Shown here piece by piece: positions 8,579-18,253 of a DNA stretch of 64,000 nt. A program made the translations under genes and the position numbers. The stretch comes from Limnospira fusiformis SAG 85.79 (GTDB taxonomy: Bacteria > Cyanobacteriota > Cyanobacteriia > Cyanobacteriales > Microcoleaceae). The stretch covers positions 2,593,403-2,657,402 of the forward strand of contig NZ_CP051185.1 in assembly GCF_012516315.1 (NCBI RefSeq), in the 5' to 3' direction. The notes under the pieces were generated by a model. The model saw only the letters and a list, made by a program, of their open reading frames with translations, did not search any database and had not been told where the DNA came from. Numbering within the stretch: the stretch's first letter is position 1; each line of letters opens with the position of its first letter.

Positions 8579-8767
8579 TTAGCTGACGGCTTGCAATACA
8601 CTGGCATATAAGCCAGGGGCGTAGGCTTCAAAGACTTTTCCGGTTTCAGAACAGGTAATCATTAAATAGTCACAGGTGTGACACTGGGTTTTAATGACTG
8701 TATTGCTGCGATAGCGTTCGGCGTAAGAACCGCAATTCGGACAACGGATGATTTGTTTGGTAGACAT
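8579..8767 (-). CDS. Small zinc-ribbon protein, 62 residues
   Basis: The protein carries CPNC at residues 9-12 and CHTC at 29-32, a classic zinc-ribbon spacing, with a further Cys39. The rest is a short conserved tail (FEAYAPGLYASVLQ). Small proteins like this are widespread in cyanobacteria and are sometimes mislabelled as PriA-like. Function is unknown; nucleic-acid or protein binding through the ribbon is plausible. Its own promoter probably lies in the 8768-9162 gap. Confidence 0.75.
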   Translation of the reverse strand: MSTKQIIRCPNCGSYAERYRSNTVIKTQCHTCDYLMITCSETGKVFEAYAPGLYASVLQAVS

Positions 8768-9162
8768 TTAAAATGGTTTTTTTACTGGGTTTAAATTTGG
8801 CGCTAATTAACCCCAAAATTTGTCGGGTAATTCCTGACTATTTAGCCAGATTACCACGACATTAAGAGGAGATATTTAACGGATGGTTAGTAGCAGGCAA
8901 AAAAAATGAAAGAACGGATAACTGTATTGAGCTACTGACTAATTATGCCAGAATTTGAACCGGGTAGCAATAGCGACTAATTAGGAATACCTTGATCCCG
9001 AACGGTAAATCATGATGATTGAGGGATGGGGTTGAGGGAAGAAGGGCGATAATTGGGGGATTATAGCTGTTGTGATTAAATTTTGGGTGCGAATTTTTGT
9101 CGATCGCAGTTTTCCAAATTAATAAAGATTTAAGATTTGCATAACTATCCAGAGAGGGAAAC
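8768..9162. other. Intergenic region between the zinc-ribbon and acyltransferase genes
   Basis: Nearly 400 bp without a supported gene. An open frame on the minus strand crosses the end of the acyltransferase gene in another frame and looks like chance. Near 9001-9025 CGGTAAATCATGATGATTGAGG contains a short palindrome ATCATGAT. Nothing else was identified. Confidence 0.4.
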
Positions 9163-10077
9163 TCAGGATTTCTCGACCTGGAGGACAAGGCGATCGAGTT
9201 GGTGTTGCATCTGAGTTTTGACCAATTGGTAACAGGACTCGACATAATCACGATCGCCCGCCGCCTCTCGACCATAGCGTTGAAAGACAATAGGTTCACA
9301 GATGCGAATATAGATTTCCCCTGGTAAAGGGATATTAGGCAAAGGACCAATACTTAACCCCCAGGGGAGTCCCAAATAAATGGGGAACACTTCCGGGTCA
9401 ATATCGAGTAACCAAGGCATCCCCAAATCATGGAGGATCTTAGCCTGTTGATAACAATCAGCGAGGACAATGAGGGTATCATGGGCTCCATGGGAAATGA
9501 GGGGAACAATAGGAGACCCGGTGCGTAAGGCCAATTTAATAAACCCACGCCGCCCAGCAAAATAAATCTGATTTCTCATATTGTGGGGGCGAAACACATC
9601 TTCTGGCCCCCCTGGATAAACCAAAACGGGATAATCTGCTTGTAAGGCGGCGATCGCCATTCGGGGATGGGCGCGAATAGCACCACACCGCACGGCTTGA
9701 GTAGCAACTGTGGGGGACATTTCCCAGACTTTGGGGTGCATTAAACCATATAGAGGGCGATCGCAGCCAAAGCGATCGGCCCAACCATATAAACCCATGT
9801 GCATATCTGGTGCAGCCAAGCCACCATTATGGGAACCGACAATTAACATTCTCCCTGAGTCTCGAAGATGCTGCCAGCCGTCCATTTTGACCCGAAAATA
9901 GTGCTGGTAAAACCATCCCAAAACTGGCATTAGCGATCGGACAAACTCAGGATCTCGTCCATGTAAGGACCAACCATCTAGGTATGGTGGTGATGGTGGG
10001 GCATAATTATTATCGGTATGATGCTCGGTATGATGCTCGGTATGATGCTCGGTATGATTATCGGTAAATCGGTTCAA
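9163..10077 (-). CDS. LPLAT/glycerol acyltransferase-family protein (MGAT-like)
   Basis: The roughly 304-residue protein has the acyltransferase block VGSHNGGLAAPD and the later YPGGPEDVFR block characteristic of the MGAT-like branch of the PlsC superfamily. These enzymes transfer acyl groups to glycerol-type acceptors at membranes; the substrate here is unknown. The open frame extends to 10203, which would overlap the divergent gene at 10181. The TTG at 10077 has a GGGAG 9 bases upstream and is preferred. Residues 4-16 then come from a 12-bp tandem repeat (His-Thr-Glu-His rich), so a still later start cannot be excluded. Confidence 0.75.
   Translation of the reverse strand: MNRFTDNHTEHHTEHHTEHHTDNNYAPPSPPYLDGWSLHGRDPEFVRSLMPVLGWFYQHYFRVKMDGWQHLRDSGRMLIVGSHNGGLAAPDMHMGLYGWADRFGCDRPLYGLMHPKVWEMSPTVATQAVRCGAIRAHPRMAIAALQADYPVLVYPGGPEDVFRPHNMRNQIYFAGRRGFIKLALRTGSPIVPLISHGAHDTLIVLADCYQQAKILHDLGMPWLLDIDPEVFPIYLGLPWGLSIGPLPNIPLPGEIYIRICEPIVFQRYGREAAGDRDYVESCYQLVKTQMQHQLDRLVLQVEKS
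10013..10066. repeat. 12-bp tandem repeat at the acyltransferase N-terminus
   Basis: Four tandem units of TCGGTATGATGC (the last ends TTA) plus a partial fifth. Read on the minus strand they encode HTEH-type tetrapeptides. Since 12 is a multiple of 3, copy changes would keep the frame. Confidence 0.85.
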
Positions 10078-10180
10078 GGTTATCGACTCCCAGTAGCAAC
10101 TAGATTCAATCAAGATCTTCCCTTTTCCAGATGCGGAAAACGCCGCGATGGGGTTATCATCGGCCCTAAAGTCTGAGGAT

Positions 10181-10618
10181 ATGCAGAATATGCTTGATCT
10201 CAACCAAGATGATACCGCAATGGCTCAGGTGTTGGCGGAGTCGCAGACGATCGCCGTTTATGGTCATTCCGACAAACCCTCGCGCCCTAGTTACATGGTG
10301 GCTGAATTTTTGCGAAACCGGGGCTATCGGGTCTATCCGGTGAATCCTTTATTGACAGAGGTCAACGGTCAACCTTGTTATCCGAATTTGCAGGCGGTCC
10401 CGGAAACGATTGATATTGTCAATGTTTTTCGAGGTTCGCAATATCTGCCAGAAATTGTTGATGAGGCGATCGCCGTTGGCGCGAAAACCGTCTGGGGTCA
10501 GTTGGGAATCAGCCACCCAGAAGCCAGTCAAAAGGCTTTAGATGCCGGGTTAAACCTAGCTATGAACATTTGTATTAAGATTGAGATCGAGCGTCTTCAT
10601 ATAAGCAAAAACCGATGA
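10181..10618 (+). CDS. CoA-binding domain protein (YccU-like)
   Basis: The 145-residue protein has a Rossmann CoA-binding fold of the YccU/succinyl-CoA ligase alpha N-terminal type: TIAVYGHSDKPSRPSYMVAEFL, YRVYPVNP and a late WGQLGISHPEA block. Such proteins bind CoA but their task is not known. ATGs at 10148, 10181 and 10190 are all in frame; 10181 gives the best match to the usual length. Its stop overlaps the ABC ATPase start (ATGA), so the two are likely one operon. Confidence 0.75.
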   Translation: MQNMLDLNQDDTAMAQVLAESQTIAVYGHSDKPSRPSYMVAEFLRNRGYRVYPVNPLLTEVNGQPCYPNLQAVPETIDIVNVFRGSQYLPEIVDEAIAVGAKTVWGQLGISHPEASQKALDAGLNLAMNICIKIEIERLHISKNR

Positions 10619-11595
10619 ATCAGGCTGAAACTATACCCCCCCAATCACCGAAATCTTTACCCCCGGCGGTAGTGATCACCGAGAAGTTAGGTAAATTTTA
10701 CCGGACGGGATTTTGGATGAATCAAAAAATTGAATCCCTGATTAATTGTAGTCTGAGTATATATCAGGGGGAAACTTTTGGGCTTTTGGGACAAAATGGA
10801 GCCGGGAAAACGACTTTATTTAAAGTGTTACTAGGTTTGGTGCGTCCCACTTCTGGCGCAGCTTATTTATTGGGGAAACCTATTGGCGATCGCCAAGTCA
10901 AACAGCGGGTAGGTTATTTGCCAGAAAACCCCTATTTTTATGACTATCTGACCGGGTGGGAATTTTTAGAGTTGGCGGCGGAACTTTTCCAAATCCCGAA
11001 AGCAGTTAGTCGCCAAAGGATTCCCGAATTATTGGATTTAGTCGGACTGGCAAAATCAGCCGCCATCAAAAAACAGATGCGACAGTATTCTAAGGGAATG
11101 CTACAACGGATTGGCATGGCTCAAGCCTTAATTAATGACCCGGAAATAGTATTTTTAGATGAACCAATGTCCGGTCTGGATCCGATGGGTCGTTATCAAA
11201 TCCGAGAGATTATTTTATCACTCAAACAGCAAGGAAAAACCATATTTTTTAACAGTCATGTCCTGTCAGATGTGGAGAAAATATGCGATCGCGTTGCCAT
11301 TTTATCACGAGGAGCACTCATTTCCATCGGTTCTTTGGATGAATTATTAGGAATCACTGAAACCTATTCCGTGAGTGGCAAAGGTGGTAATCCTCAACAA
11401 CTGGAGGAATGGGTAACCAACTTGGAAATCGAACAAGACTATTGGCGCGGTAATCTGCAAGGCAACCCCCAGGAATTTATCGCCCATCTACAGGATCTCA
11501 ATGCTCAACTGATATCGATGAATTTATCCCGCCTTTCCCTAGAAGAGTTTTTTATGCAACAATTAAGGGAACGGGGTATTTATTCCAGTCAATAA
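10615..11595 (+). CDS. ABC transporter ATP-binding protein
   Basis: The 326-residue ATPase has Walker A GQNGAGKTT (59-67), a Q-loop-like VGYLPENPYFYD in which Glu stands at the usual Gln (as in NatA/CcmA-type exporters), signature YSKGMLQRIG (158-167), Walker B IVFLDEP (178-184) and the switch His in FFNSHVLSD. The C-terminal 80 residues are a NatA-type accessory region. It probably drives an exporter, but no permease gene is adjacent. It overlaps the CoA-binding gene by 4 bp. The RTX gene follows 33 bp downstream with its own GAGGAG ribosome site. Confidence 0.85.
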   Translation: MNQAETIPPQSPKSLPPAVVITEKLGKFYRTGFWMNQKIESLINCSLSIYQGETFGLLGQNGAGKTTLFKVLLGLVRPTSGAAYLLGKPIGDRQVKQRVGYLPENPYFYDYLTGWEFLELAAELFQIPKAVSRQRIPELLDLVGLAKSAAIKKQMRQYSKGMLQRIGMAQALINDPEIVFLDEPMSGLDPMGRYQIREIILSLKQQGKTIFFNSHVLSDVEKICDRVAILSRGALISIGSLDELLGITETYSVSGKGGNPQQLEEWVTNLEIEQDYWRGNLQGNPQEFIAHLQDLNAQLISMNLSRLSLEEFFMQQLRERGIYSSQ

Positions 11596-11628
11596 AACCC
11601 ACAAACTGAAAAACATTGAGGAGTTATT

Positions 11629-12540
11629 ATGTCATCTGTAGGAGTTATAATCGATCCACGGATTTTAGATGAGCTATTCGGTGTGGATACCTTACCCGCT
11701 GATCTGATTATCCCCCCAGAAGGTTCCGTCAACGGAGAAACTAATAATTCCGGTGATAATTTGGGAAATGGAACTTCCGACTTTGGGGAAACCCTGAGTA
11801 GCAATGGTTCAGTTAATGAAATTACTGTCACCGACTCAGCCGGGGAAACCGTGAGGGGGACTGGTGCCGCCGATCGCATTATTGGAGGTGACGGACCCGA
11901 CTCCTTATTGGGGGGTAGCAACAATGATACCATCTATGGTAAGGCCGGTTCTGATACCCTGTTGGGAGAAGCCGGAAATGACCTATTATTTGGCAACCAA
12001 GGCCGGGATTTGCTTTATGGGGGCAATGGTAATGATACCCTCTATGGCGGTCAAGAAGCAGATACCCTCTATGGTGAAGCCGGAGATGATCTGTTGTTTG
12101 GCAATTTAGCTAATGACTGGCTGTATGGAGGGGATGGAAACGATACCCTCTTCGGTGGTAAAAACGATGATATCCTGTATGGTGGCGACGGGAATGATCT
12201 GCTGTCGGGAGACACTGGCGCTGATACTCTCATTGGTGGGGAGGGTCGCGATTCCTTTGTGGTGAGTTCCCTCAGTGGGGGAGTCAACATTCGCGAAGCC
12301 GATGTCATTATGGATTATACTCGGAGTGACGATCAAATTTTGCTCACGGGTGGTCTGCGATCTACTAACCTAGAGTTTGTCTCCGGTACTTCTGTGGGAC
12401 TGGAAGGGGAACTAGAAGATAGCACCGTGATCCGACTTAGGCAAAGTTTCGATCCTAATCGCGCTTTTGTGGCTATTGTGGTTGGTGTGGATAATCTCAC
12501 TTCCGCCGATTTTACCGCAATTGATCAGATCACTATTTAA
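11629..12540 (+). CDS. RTX-type calcium-binding repeat protein, 303 residues
   Basis: From about residue 83 to 235 there are roughly fifteen GGxGxDxLx-type nonapeptides ([22 protein letters not shown]), the calcium-binding parallel beta-roll of RTX/hemolysin-type proteins. These usually fold outside the cell after type I secretion. The C-terminal 65 residues include [13 protein letters not shown], a common end block after the roll. No Sec signal peptide is visible. GAGGAG lies 8 bases before the ATG. Two more RTX genes lie at 13.7 and 14.4 kb. Function beyond calcium binding is unknown. Confidence 0.85.
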   Translation: MSSVGVIIDPRILDELFGVDTLPADLIIPPEGSVNGETNNSGDNLGNGTSDFGETLSSNGSVNEITVTDSAGETVRGTGAADRIIGGDGPDSLLGGSNNDTIYGKAGSDTLLGEAGNDLLFGNQGRDLLYGGNGNDTLYGGQEADTLYGEAGDDLLFGNLANDWLYGGDGNDTLFGGKNDDILYGGDGNDLLSGDTGADTLIGGEGRDSFVVSSLSGGVNIREADVIMDYTRSDDQILLTGGLRSTNLEFVSGTSVGLEGELEDSTVIRLRQSFDPNRAFVAIVVGVDNLTSADFTAIDQITI

Positions 12541-12545
12541 GATTG

Positions 12546-13442
12546 ATGGCCGATTTTCAGGGGTTCCTTAATTTGAATAAGCCACAGGAGTGGACTTCCC
12601 ATGACTGTGTGGCAAGGGTTCGGCGTATGTTACACCTAAAGCGGGTAGGACACGCAGGCACCCTTGATCCTGCCGCGACTGGGGTGCTACCTATTGCATT
12701 GGGAAGGGCTACCCGCCTGCTGCAATTTCTGTCCTCTGAGAAAGCCTATCGGGGAGTGATTCGCTTTGGAATTACCACCGCCACCGATGACCTGGAGGGG
12801 GAAACTTTACAGGTGCGATCGGCTTCTCATTTGCAACTGGAACATATCGCCGCCCTGTTGCCTGAATTTATCGGTAAAATTGAGCAAAAGCCACCCTATT
12901 ATAGTGCTATTCATGTGGGGGGGAAGCGCTTATATGAGAGAGCCAGACGGGGTGAGGTGGTGGAAGTTCCCACCCGGACGGTGGAGGTGTTTGGGTTGGA
13001 TGTTTTGAGTTGGCGATCTGGGGAGTTTCCAGAGGTGGAATTGGCGATCGCCTGTGGTCCGGGAACTTATATCCGTTCTATTGCTAGGGATTTGGGGGAA
13101 CGTCTGAACACTGGGGGGACTCTCGCGGGTTTAGTTCGCCTACAGTCCAGTGGGTTTAGCTTGGCAAATAGTTTGACTATCGAAGAGTTGGAAGATCTGG
13201 TCAAGCGGGAAAAGTTTAAACCCCTTGACCCCTCTCTGGCTTTGACTCATTTACAGGCGATCGCCCTAGGTTCCGAAGATGCAAAACGTTGGTGTCACGG
13301 ACAGCGGGTTCCCGTCGCGGGAAATGTCGATGCCGTGTTACGGGTAGATGACCAATCCGGTCAGTTTCTCGGTATTGGACGCATTATTCAAGAACAGGAT
13401 ACTATGGTATTAGCTCCCCAAGTTGTCATGTTGGATAGTTGA
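12546..13442 (+). CDS. truB: tRNA pseudouridine(55) synthase
   Basis: The 298-residue protein has the TruB signature [15 protein letters not shown] and the catalytic Asp41 in [17 protein letters not shown]. Later motifs [20 protein letters not shown] and [12 protein letters not shown] complete the family pattern. It makes pseudouridine 55 in the T-loop of tRNAs. The ATG at 12546 follows a TTG in frame at 12543; ATG is chosen. The gene begins 5 bp after the RTX gene and ends 1 bp before yidD, so it reads as part of a rightward transcript. Confidence 0.95.
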   Translation: MADFQGFLNLNKPQEWTSHDCVARVRRMLHLKRVGHAGTLDPAATGVLPIALGRATRLLQFLSSEKAYRGVIRFGITTATDDLEGETLQVRSASHLQLEHIAALLPEFIGKIEQKPPYYSAIHVGGKRLYERARRGEVVEVPTRTVEVFGLDVLSWRSGEFPEVELAIACGPGTYIRSIARDLGERLNTGGTLAGLVRLQSSGFSLANSLTIEELEDLVKREKFKPLDPSLALTHLQAIALGSEDAKRWCHGQRVPVAGNVDAVLRVDDQSGQFLGIGRIIQEQDTMVLAPQVVMLDS

Positions 13443-13443
13443 G

Positions 13444-13674
13444 ATGAAACAGATATTAATTGGTTTGATTAAGGGTTATAAGTCATTGATTTCTCCGGTG
13501 CTTCCTCCCGCTTGTCGCTTTTATCCCACTTGTTCAGAATATGCTATGGAAGCAATAGATCGCTTTGGCATTTTTCGGGGTGGATGGATGGCGATCGCTC
13601 GTATTTTGCGCTGTCATCCCCTTCACCCAGGCGGCTATGATCCTGTTCCCCCGAAAGATGATCATGATCATTAA
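13444..13674 (+). CDS. yidD: Membrane protein insertion efficiency factor YidD
   Basis: The 76-residue product has the family core: an amphipathic start [20 protein letters not shown], then [15 protein letters not shown] and [13 protein letters not shown] with its conserved Cys residues. YidD binds the membrane and assists YidC-dependent insertion. The ATG at 13444 is one base after the truB stop. An open frame begins upstream inside truB, but this start matches the family. Confidence 0.95.
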   Translation: MKQILIGLIKGYKSLISPVLPPACRFYPTCSEYAMEAIDRFGIFRGGWMAIARILRCHPLHPGGYDPVPPKDDHDH

Positions 13675-13698
13675 CAACTTTCCCCCCGCCGCCATACA

Positions 13699-14022
13699 TC
13701 AAACATAATAATCATCCATTATTCCTGATCTTTCTTGACCGTCGATGGTATCGTTTCCTTCGCCACCATAGATAGTATCATCACCAGAACCACCGATAAG
13801 GGAATCATGTCCCTCTTCTCCCAAAATCAGGTCATTACCACCACGACCATCAATAGTGTCATTGCCAGGGCCACCATACAAAGTGTCATCACTATCCCCC
13901 CCGGTAATGATATCATCACCAGACCCTCCAGCAAAGAAATTTTGCGGCTCCGTAGCCCCTCGAAAGATTAAACTTCCGTCGGGCAATTCTTCAATTTGAG
14001 GGGTTTCAATAAACTGTGACAT
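13699..14022 (-). CDS. Short RTX-type calcium-binding protein, 107 residues
   Basis: It starts MSQFIETPQIEELPDGSLIF and then carries about seven RTX nonapeptides (GGSGDDIITGG to GGEGNDTIDG) up to about residue 97. Only a few residues follow the roll, so the C-terminal end block of larger RTX proteins is missing; it may be a truncated relative of the gene at 14427. It converges on yidD. Secretion and role are unknown. Confidence 0.7.
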   Translation of the reverse strand: MSQFIETPQIEELPDGSLIFRGATEPQNFFAGGSGDDIITGGDSDDTLYGGPGNDTIDGRGGNDLILGEEGHDSLIGGSGDDTIYGGEGNDTIDGQERSGIMDDYYV

Positions 14023-14426
14023 AGTTAGGGACTTTCCTTTTACAAAGGCTCATGGCTTAGGTCAAACTATCCATTGAGTGTAATAGTGTTAACAAGGCTG
14101 AAAAGGGTACTAACGGCTAGATGGCCTCGGGCTTGAGAATATCTGATCAGGTAATGTCCTAAATCTCATGTTTAGAAATTTTCAGCATTAGATCAAACTA
14201 CTCCTATTCTCTAGGCGAGAAGCCATTCATCCGGAAAACAGTCGAATAGTTTTGCTATTGATTGCCTGATACCTTCGGCCATAGGCTGTGTGATTAATGC
14301 CATAAAAAAAAGTAGGGTTAGTAATAACCCTACTGTTAAACAAATTACTATTGAGAATCGAGGAGCAATCTGCTATTCCAAAAATGGAGGCAATACGACT
14401 TAACTCCTACGCCAAGGATTTTAACC
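14023..14426. other. Intergenic region between two RTX genes
   Basis: About 400 bp without a supported gene. The right part holds the terminator of the gene at 14427 (14303-14334); the left part presumably carries the promoter of the 107-residue RTX gene. No conserved repeat was recognised. Confidence 0.4.
14303..14334 (-). terminator. Rho-independent terminator for the leftward RTX gene
   Basis: AGTAGGGTTA (14311-14320) and TAACCCTACT (14325-14334) make a perfect 10-bp stem with a 4-base loop. On the minus strand it is followed by eight T (plus-strand A-run 14304-14311), a textbook intrinsic terminator about 90 bp past the stop at 14427. Confidence 0.85.
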
Positions 14427-15293
14427 TTAGAATAGCTCGAAATCGGAAGCTGTAATATCTGGAGAACCCAAGAACTCGGCTATTTCTTCGCCGTTGAATA
14501 GTAAAACGCCTGTGCTTTGGATGTACACTAAACCGCTTAACCCACTAGCGTCTGCGTCAGTGGCTACAGTCTGGAAGGAGTTTAAGTCATATCCGGCACC
14601 AGCGCGTAGGGCAATTATGTCTCCCTCGGCACTATTGAAGTCGGTAATGACATCGCGGGTTAGGTTAGCACTAGCAGTGATAGCAAAGGTATCAGCACCA
14701 GCACCACCTGTTAGGGTGTCGTTACCTTTGTCACCGGCTATGAAGTCATTGCCATCGCCACCGCGTATGAAGTCATTACCTTGACCACCGTATATGGTGT
14801 CATTACCGGGGCCACCTATGATGGTATCGTTGCCTTTTTCCCCAAATAGTAGGTTATTACCACCGCCACCATAGATTAAATCTTCTCCATCACCACCACG
14901 TATGATGTCATTACCAGTACCGCCGACTAGGGTATCGTTACCTTTGTCACCGGATAGGCTGTTATTACCATCACCACCATAGATTAGGTCATCACCTTGA
15001 CCGCCATAGATTAGGTTATTACCTGCTATGCCATAGATGGTGTCGTTTCCTTGGTTACCATATAGTTCGTTGTCGCCTTCGCCGCCAACTATTGAGTCAT
15101 TACCCTCGAAGCCGTAGATAACCATGTTGGGGTTGTCACCAGCGGTTAGGGTATCTGCGAAAGGGGTACCCTGGATGCGAATAGCCTCTGCGGTTCCCCG
15201 AATGCGGGCAGATTGGTTGGGATTACCGACTATAACGGCTCCCTCAGCTGTAAAAATGACTTGAAACTCGGTGGGGTCAACTACCTGTGACAT
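14427..15293 (-). CDS. RTX-type calcium-binding protein, 288 residues
   Basis: An N-terminal 55 residues (MSQVVDPTEFQVIFTAEG) precede about 18 nonapeptide repeats of the GGxGNDxIxGG kind from roughly residue 60 to 215. The common C-terminal block follows (GADTFAITASAN, DVITDFNSAEGD), plus a final 40 residues with FNGEEIAEFLG. It should form a calcium-stabilised beta-roll outside the cell. A strong terminator follows its stop. The start MSQ resembles that of the neighbouring 107-residue gene. Confidence 0.85.
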   Translation of the reverse strand: MSQVVDPTEFQVIFTAEGAVIVGNPNQSARIRGTAEAIRIQGTPFADTLTAGDNPNMVIYGFEGNDSIVGGEGDNELYGNQGNDTIYGIAGNNLIYGGQGDDLIYGGDGNNSLSGDKGNDTLVGGTGNDIIRGGDGEDLIYGGGGNNLLFGEKGNDTIIGGPGNDTIYGGQGNDFIRGGDGNDFIAGDKGNDTLTGGAGADTFAITASANLTRDVITDFNSAEGDIIALRAGAGYDLNSFQTVATDADASGLSGLVYIQSTGVLLFNGEEIAEFLGSPDITASDFELF

Positions 15294-15419
15294 AAGTGCT
15301 CCTCACGAAATGTTGGACAAATGAATAATTTTCGACAATTGGGATTCTACAATAGCAGTCTGGATATTCGGTAGGTTTGCCGATAAATTTAGGGTAATTT
15401 TACGGTAATTTGGCTAAAG

Positions 15420-15820
15420 CTGTTGACACTCCATCGGGCTAAAGCCACGAGGATTCTTTAGAGGAGATAACCAACAAATGTTAGTCATTGCTCGTAACAA
15501 CCACATGGCCGTACCGTACCTATGTACCAATACAACAACAGTCCACAAGGCGGTGTCAATGGCCGCTACACTGTTAGCTTTTGCTTTCAGTTTACTTTAG
15601 ATTTATGCTTTTCACTCGCTTAACGTCTTTGCTTGTGGGGGCTGGGTCTGTAGTGCATTTGCACCGACTACCATTTCGGTAAGTCATCTTTTCAACAGGT
15701 GTCCCACCACTGGGAGTCTCACCGTACAATTAAGGTCTTAGTGGCATACTTGATTATATTCTAAAGCTAAGTAAATGTAAAGCGGTCCTAGAAGGACGGG
15801 GTTTCTACCCATTTTTTTGA
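15420..15820 (-). mobile_element. Decayed IS200/IS605-type element (right end at 15430-15453)
   Basis: The hairpin at 15430-15453 (TCC-TCGGGCT-AA-AGCC-CGA-GGA with small bulges), with GTTGACAC beside it, has the same layout as the end at 22047-22075 (TCCTCG..CGAGGA then GTGTCAAC), but in opposite orientation. Such sub-terminal hairpins mark IS200/IS605 right ends. At the other side, GCGGTCCT-AGA-AGGACGGGG and then GGGTTTCTACCC followed by seven T (near 15782-15818) look like a left-end or terminator structure. The 300 bp between them have no usable frame. Confidence 0.45.
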
Positions 15821-16549
15821 TGATTTGGCAAACCAGTTTTGACACTTAGTATTCCTGAACCATGCCAGCGAAACCCGGAATCTCTTTCCCTATTTGTGAT
15901 AGGAAAAGACGGGAAAAGTCTGTTAGAACTAGATGGGGTTTGTTGCCGATATTACCGCTCAAACTATGATTTAAGAGAATTCCTCCAACATTATAGGGAG
16001 ATCGCAAAAAATCACAACTAGCTTAACAGATAATCGTTGCCCTGGCAATAGCTGAACCAATTTTAACAAGAAACTCCTCTAAACACCCGATACACGAGCA
16101 GTTACAAACACTACATTTTTGAGGTTTGTAATTGCTTGGGTGCTGGGAATGGCCAACTGTCTCCGTTTAAGCAAGGCAAGCAAGTTAGTTATGCCCTGGG
16201 GCTTGTTTCGGATCGCACTGGCAGTAACAGGCCAAGTAGAGCGCTGACATCTACAAAAATGACGGACGGGGTTGCCAGAAGGTTCCAAAAAATTTTTCGC
16301 AAAGAAGTCGATCGCCTCAATCAATCTCCAGAAAATGGTTAAATCCCCTATCAGTTGGGGGATAGCGGCTTTGAAGAAGTGAAAATAAAAGTTCCCGATT
16401 TGGTTCAGTTGTTGTCGGCATCAGCTAAAATTCTCAGAGATGTTCAAAATCTTGTCCCCACTGCCTAGGTATATGGAACTTTATATCGGTTTTCCGATTC
16501 CAGTTACCTGGGTATGGTTGCATATAAACCCCAATATTAAGTCGATTAC
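15821..16549. other. Gene-poor stretch with small open frames
   Basis: Over 700 bp with only short frames: a TTG-started 60-codon frame at 15839-16021 (ELDGVCCRYYRSNYDLREF) and pieces up to 82 codons on either strand that resemble nothing I know. The end of a frame reading FEEVKIKVPDLVQLLSASAK stops near 16468 and might be the tail of a lost gene. This is probably a graveyard between mobile remnants. Confidence 0.35.
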
Positions 16550-18253
16550 ATGAAAGATAAGTATTTTCTCACTAACAAGGCGGCCGACAGCTATCATACA
16601 TGGAGCCAAAAGGCTTTTGGGTTCCGGCTATGGTCTTGGCGGCGGGGTATGAGTTTACTAGCTACCCCCTTAATCTTAGGCGCGATCGCCGATTTAGCCA
16701 TAACTCCTAAAGCGATCGCCAATGAATTACCAACCTCCCAAAACTCCCCAGAATACCTAGTACAAGCCCAAATCATCTACGTTAACCCCTCCACCGGAAC
16801 CGACAACGACACGGTAACCGGTTCTCAAGCAGCTCCTTTCCGTACCATCACTTATGCTATGTCCAGGGCTACCGCCGGCACGACTATTAAGTTGGCTCCC
16901 GGAACCTATAGCCCAGACACGGGGGAGGCATTTCCGATTAACATCCAACCAGGGGTTATCCTACTGGGTGATCAGTCTAATAATGGTCGGAATGTGCTGA
17001 TTATTGGTGGGGGTAATTTTGTCAGTCCCAGTCTGGCTCGTCAAAATGCGACTATCAGAACCTTGGGAGACCCTCAAATTTTGGGAGTCACCATTACCAA
17101 CCCCAACACCAGAGGGACTGGGATATGGGTTGAATCGTCTAACCCGACCATCAGTAACTCAACCTTTGTCAATAGCAAACGGGATGGGGTTTTTATCAGT
17201 GCTGAAGGTAACGCCACGATTACTAACAATATTTTTGCCCAAAATGATGGTAATGGTATTTCCGTCGCTCGTTCTGGTGGTGGACTAATTAGGGGAAATC
17301 TCTTTCAAAATACTGGTTTTGGTATTTCGATTAATGATGATTCCGCCCCGAAAATTGTGGAAAACCAGATTGTGGACAACCGGGACGGGGTGATGATTTC
17401 CCATACGGCTAAACCGATTTTACGCAATAACTTGATCGAAAATAATCAGCGTGATGGTATTGTGGCGATCGCTACTGCACAACCCAACCTAGGAACAGCA
17501 GGGGATCCGGGTCAAAACCTGATCCGCAATAACCAGCGCTACGATGTATATAATGCCACCCGAGGTAACAGTATCTCTGCAGTAGGTAATCAAATCGACG
17601 AAAGCCGCATTTATGGAGCCGTTGAATATGTGCTGGCGGCTGTGACCCCCCCTAACTTGGGTCTGGAAGTTGGCACTATTTCTGACCTACAAGGACATTG
17701 GGCGCAGTCCTATATGGAAGCATTAGTTAGCCTGGGGATTATGTCAGGATTTGATGATGGTTCTTTCCGTCCTGATGAGCCAGTCACCAGGGTACAGTTT
17801 GCGGCGATCGTCAAAAATGCTTTTACCCCCGCCGCCCAACAATCAGGATCTCAATTCCCTGATGTTCCCAGCACCTTCTGGGGTTATCAAGCCATTCAAT
17901 CCGCCTATCAAGGTGGGTTTATTTCCGGATTTCCTGACGGTCAGTTTCGACCCAATGACCCCATTACCCGCATTCAAAGCATTGTGGGTTTGGCTCAAGG
18001 ACTTGGCTACCAGTCGGACAATCTCGATGTCCTCTCCATCTATCAAGATGCAGGCGAGATCCCGGCTTGGGCGCTTCCCTCTGTTGCGGGAGCCACAACC
18101 GGAAATTTGGTGGTTAACTATCCTAACCAAAGCCAACTCAATCCCAATCGTGTGGCCACCCGCGCCGATGTAGCAGCATTTGTCTATCAGGCTTTAGTCA
18201 ACACCGGGAAGGTTCAGGCGATCAACTCTCCCTATTTAATTAGCACCCCCTAG
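16550..18253 (+). CDS. Secreted DUF1565/parallel beta-helix protein with C-terminal SLH domains
   Basis: 567 residues. A basic N-terminus and hydrophobic segment (about 34-55, ending near AIANE) suggest export. Residues about 77-330 hold a DUF1565/right-handed beta-helix region: IYVNPSTGTDNDT, then many short N-x-I and GNxI rungs such as ITNNIFAQNDGNGI. From about 375 onward come S-layer homology repeats: DLQGHWAQSYMEAL..GFDDGSFRPDEPVTR, then FPDVPSTFWG..GFPDGQFRPNDPITR, then a weaker third. SLH domains anchor proteins to the cell wall or outer membrane, so this is likely a surface glycan-binding or adhesive protein. Enzyme activity is not evident. Confidence 0.85.
   Translation: MKDKYFLTNKAADSYHTWSQKAFGFRLWSWRRGMSLLATPLILGAIADLAITPKAIANELPTSQNSPEYLVQAQIIYVNPSTGTDNDTVTGSQAAPFRTITYAMSRATAGTTIKLAPGTYSPDTGEAFPINIQPGVILLGDQSNNGRNVLIIGGGNFVSPSLARQNATIRTLGDPQILGVTITNPNTRGTGIWVESSNPTISNSTFVNSKRDGVFISAEGNATITNNIFAQNDGNGISVARSGGGLIRGNLFQNTGFGISINDDSAPKIVENQIVDNRDGVMISHTAKPILRNNLIENNQRDGIVAIATAQPNLGTAGDPGQNLIRNNQRYDVYNATRGNSISAVGNQIDESRIYGAVEYVLAAVTPPNLGLEVGTISDLQGHWAQSYMEALVSLGIMSGFDDGSFRPDEPVTRVQFAAIVKNAFTPAAQQSGSQFPDVPSTFWGYQAIQSAYQGGFISGFPDGQFRPNDPITRIQSIVGLAQGLGYQSDNLDVLSIYQDAGEIPAWALPSVAGATTGNLVVNYPNQSQLNPNRVATRADVAAFVYQALVNTGKVQAINSPYLISTP

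Noticed and set aside
16079-16324. 81-codon minus-strand frame as a toxin-like gene
   Set aside because: No toxin motif, no ribosome site, and overlapping frames of similar length exist on the other strand.
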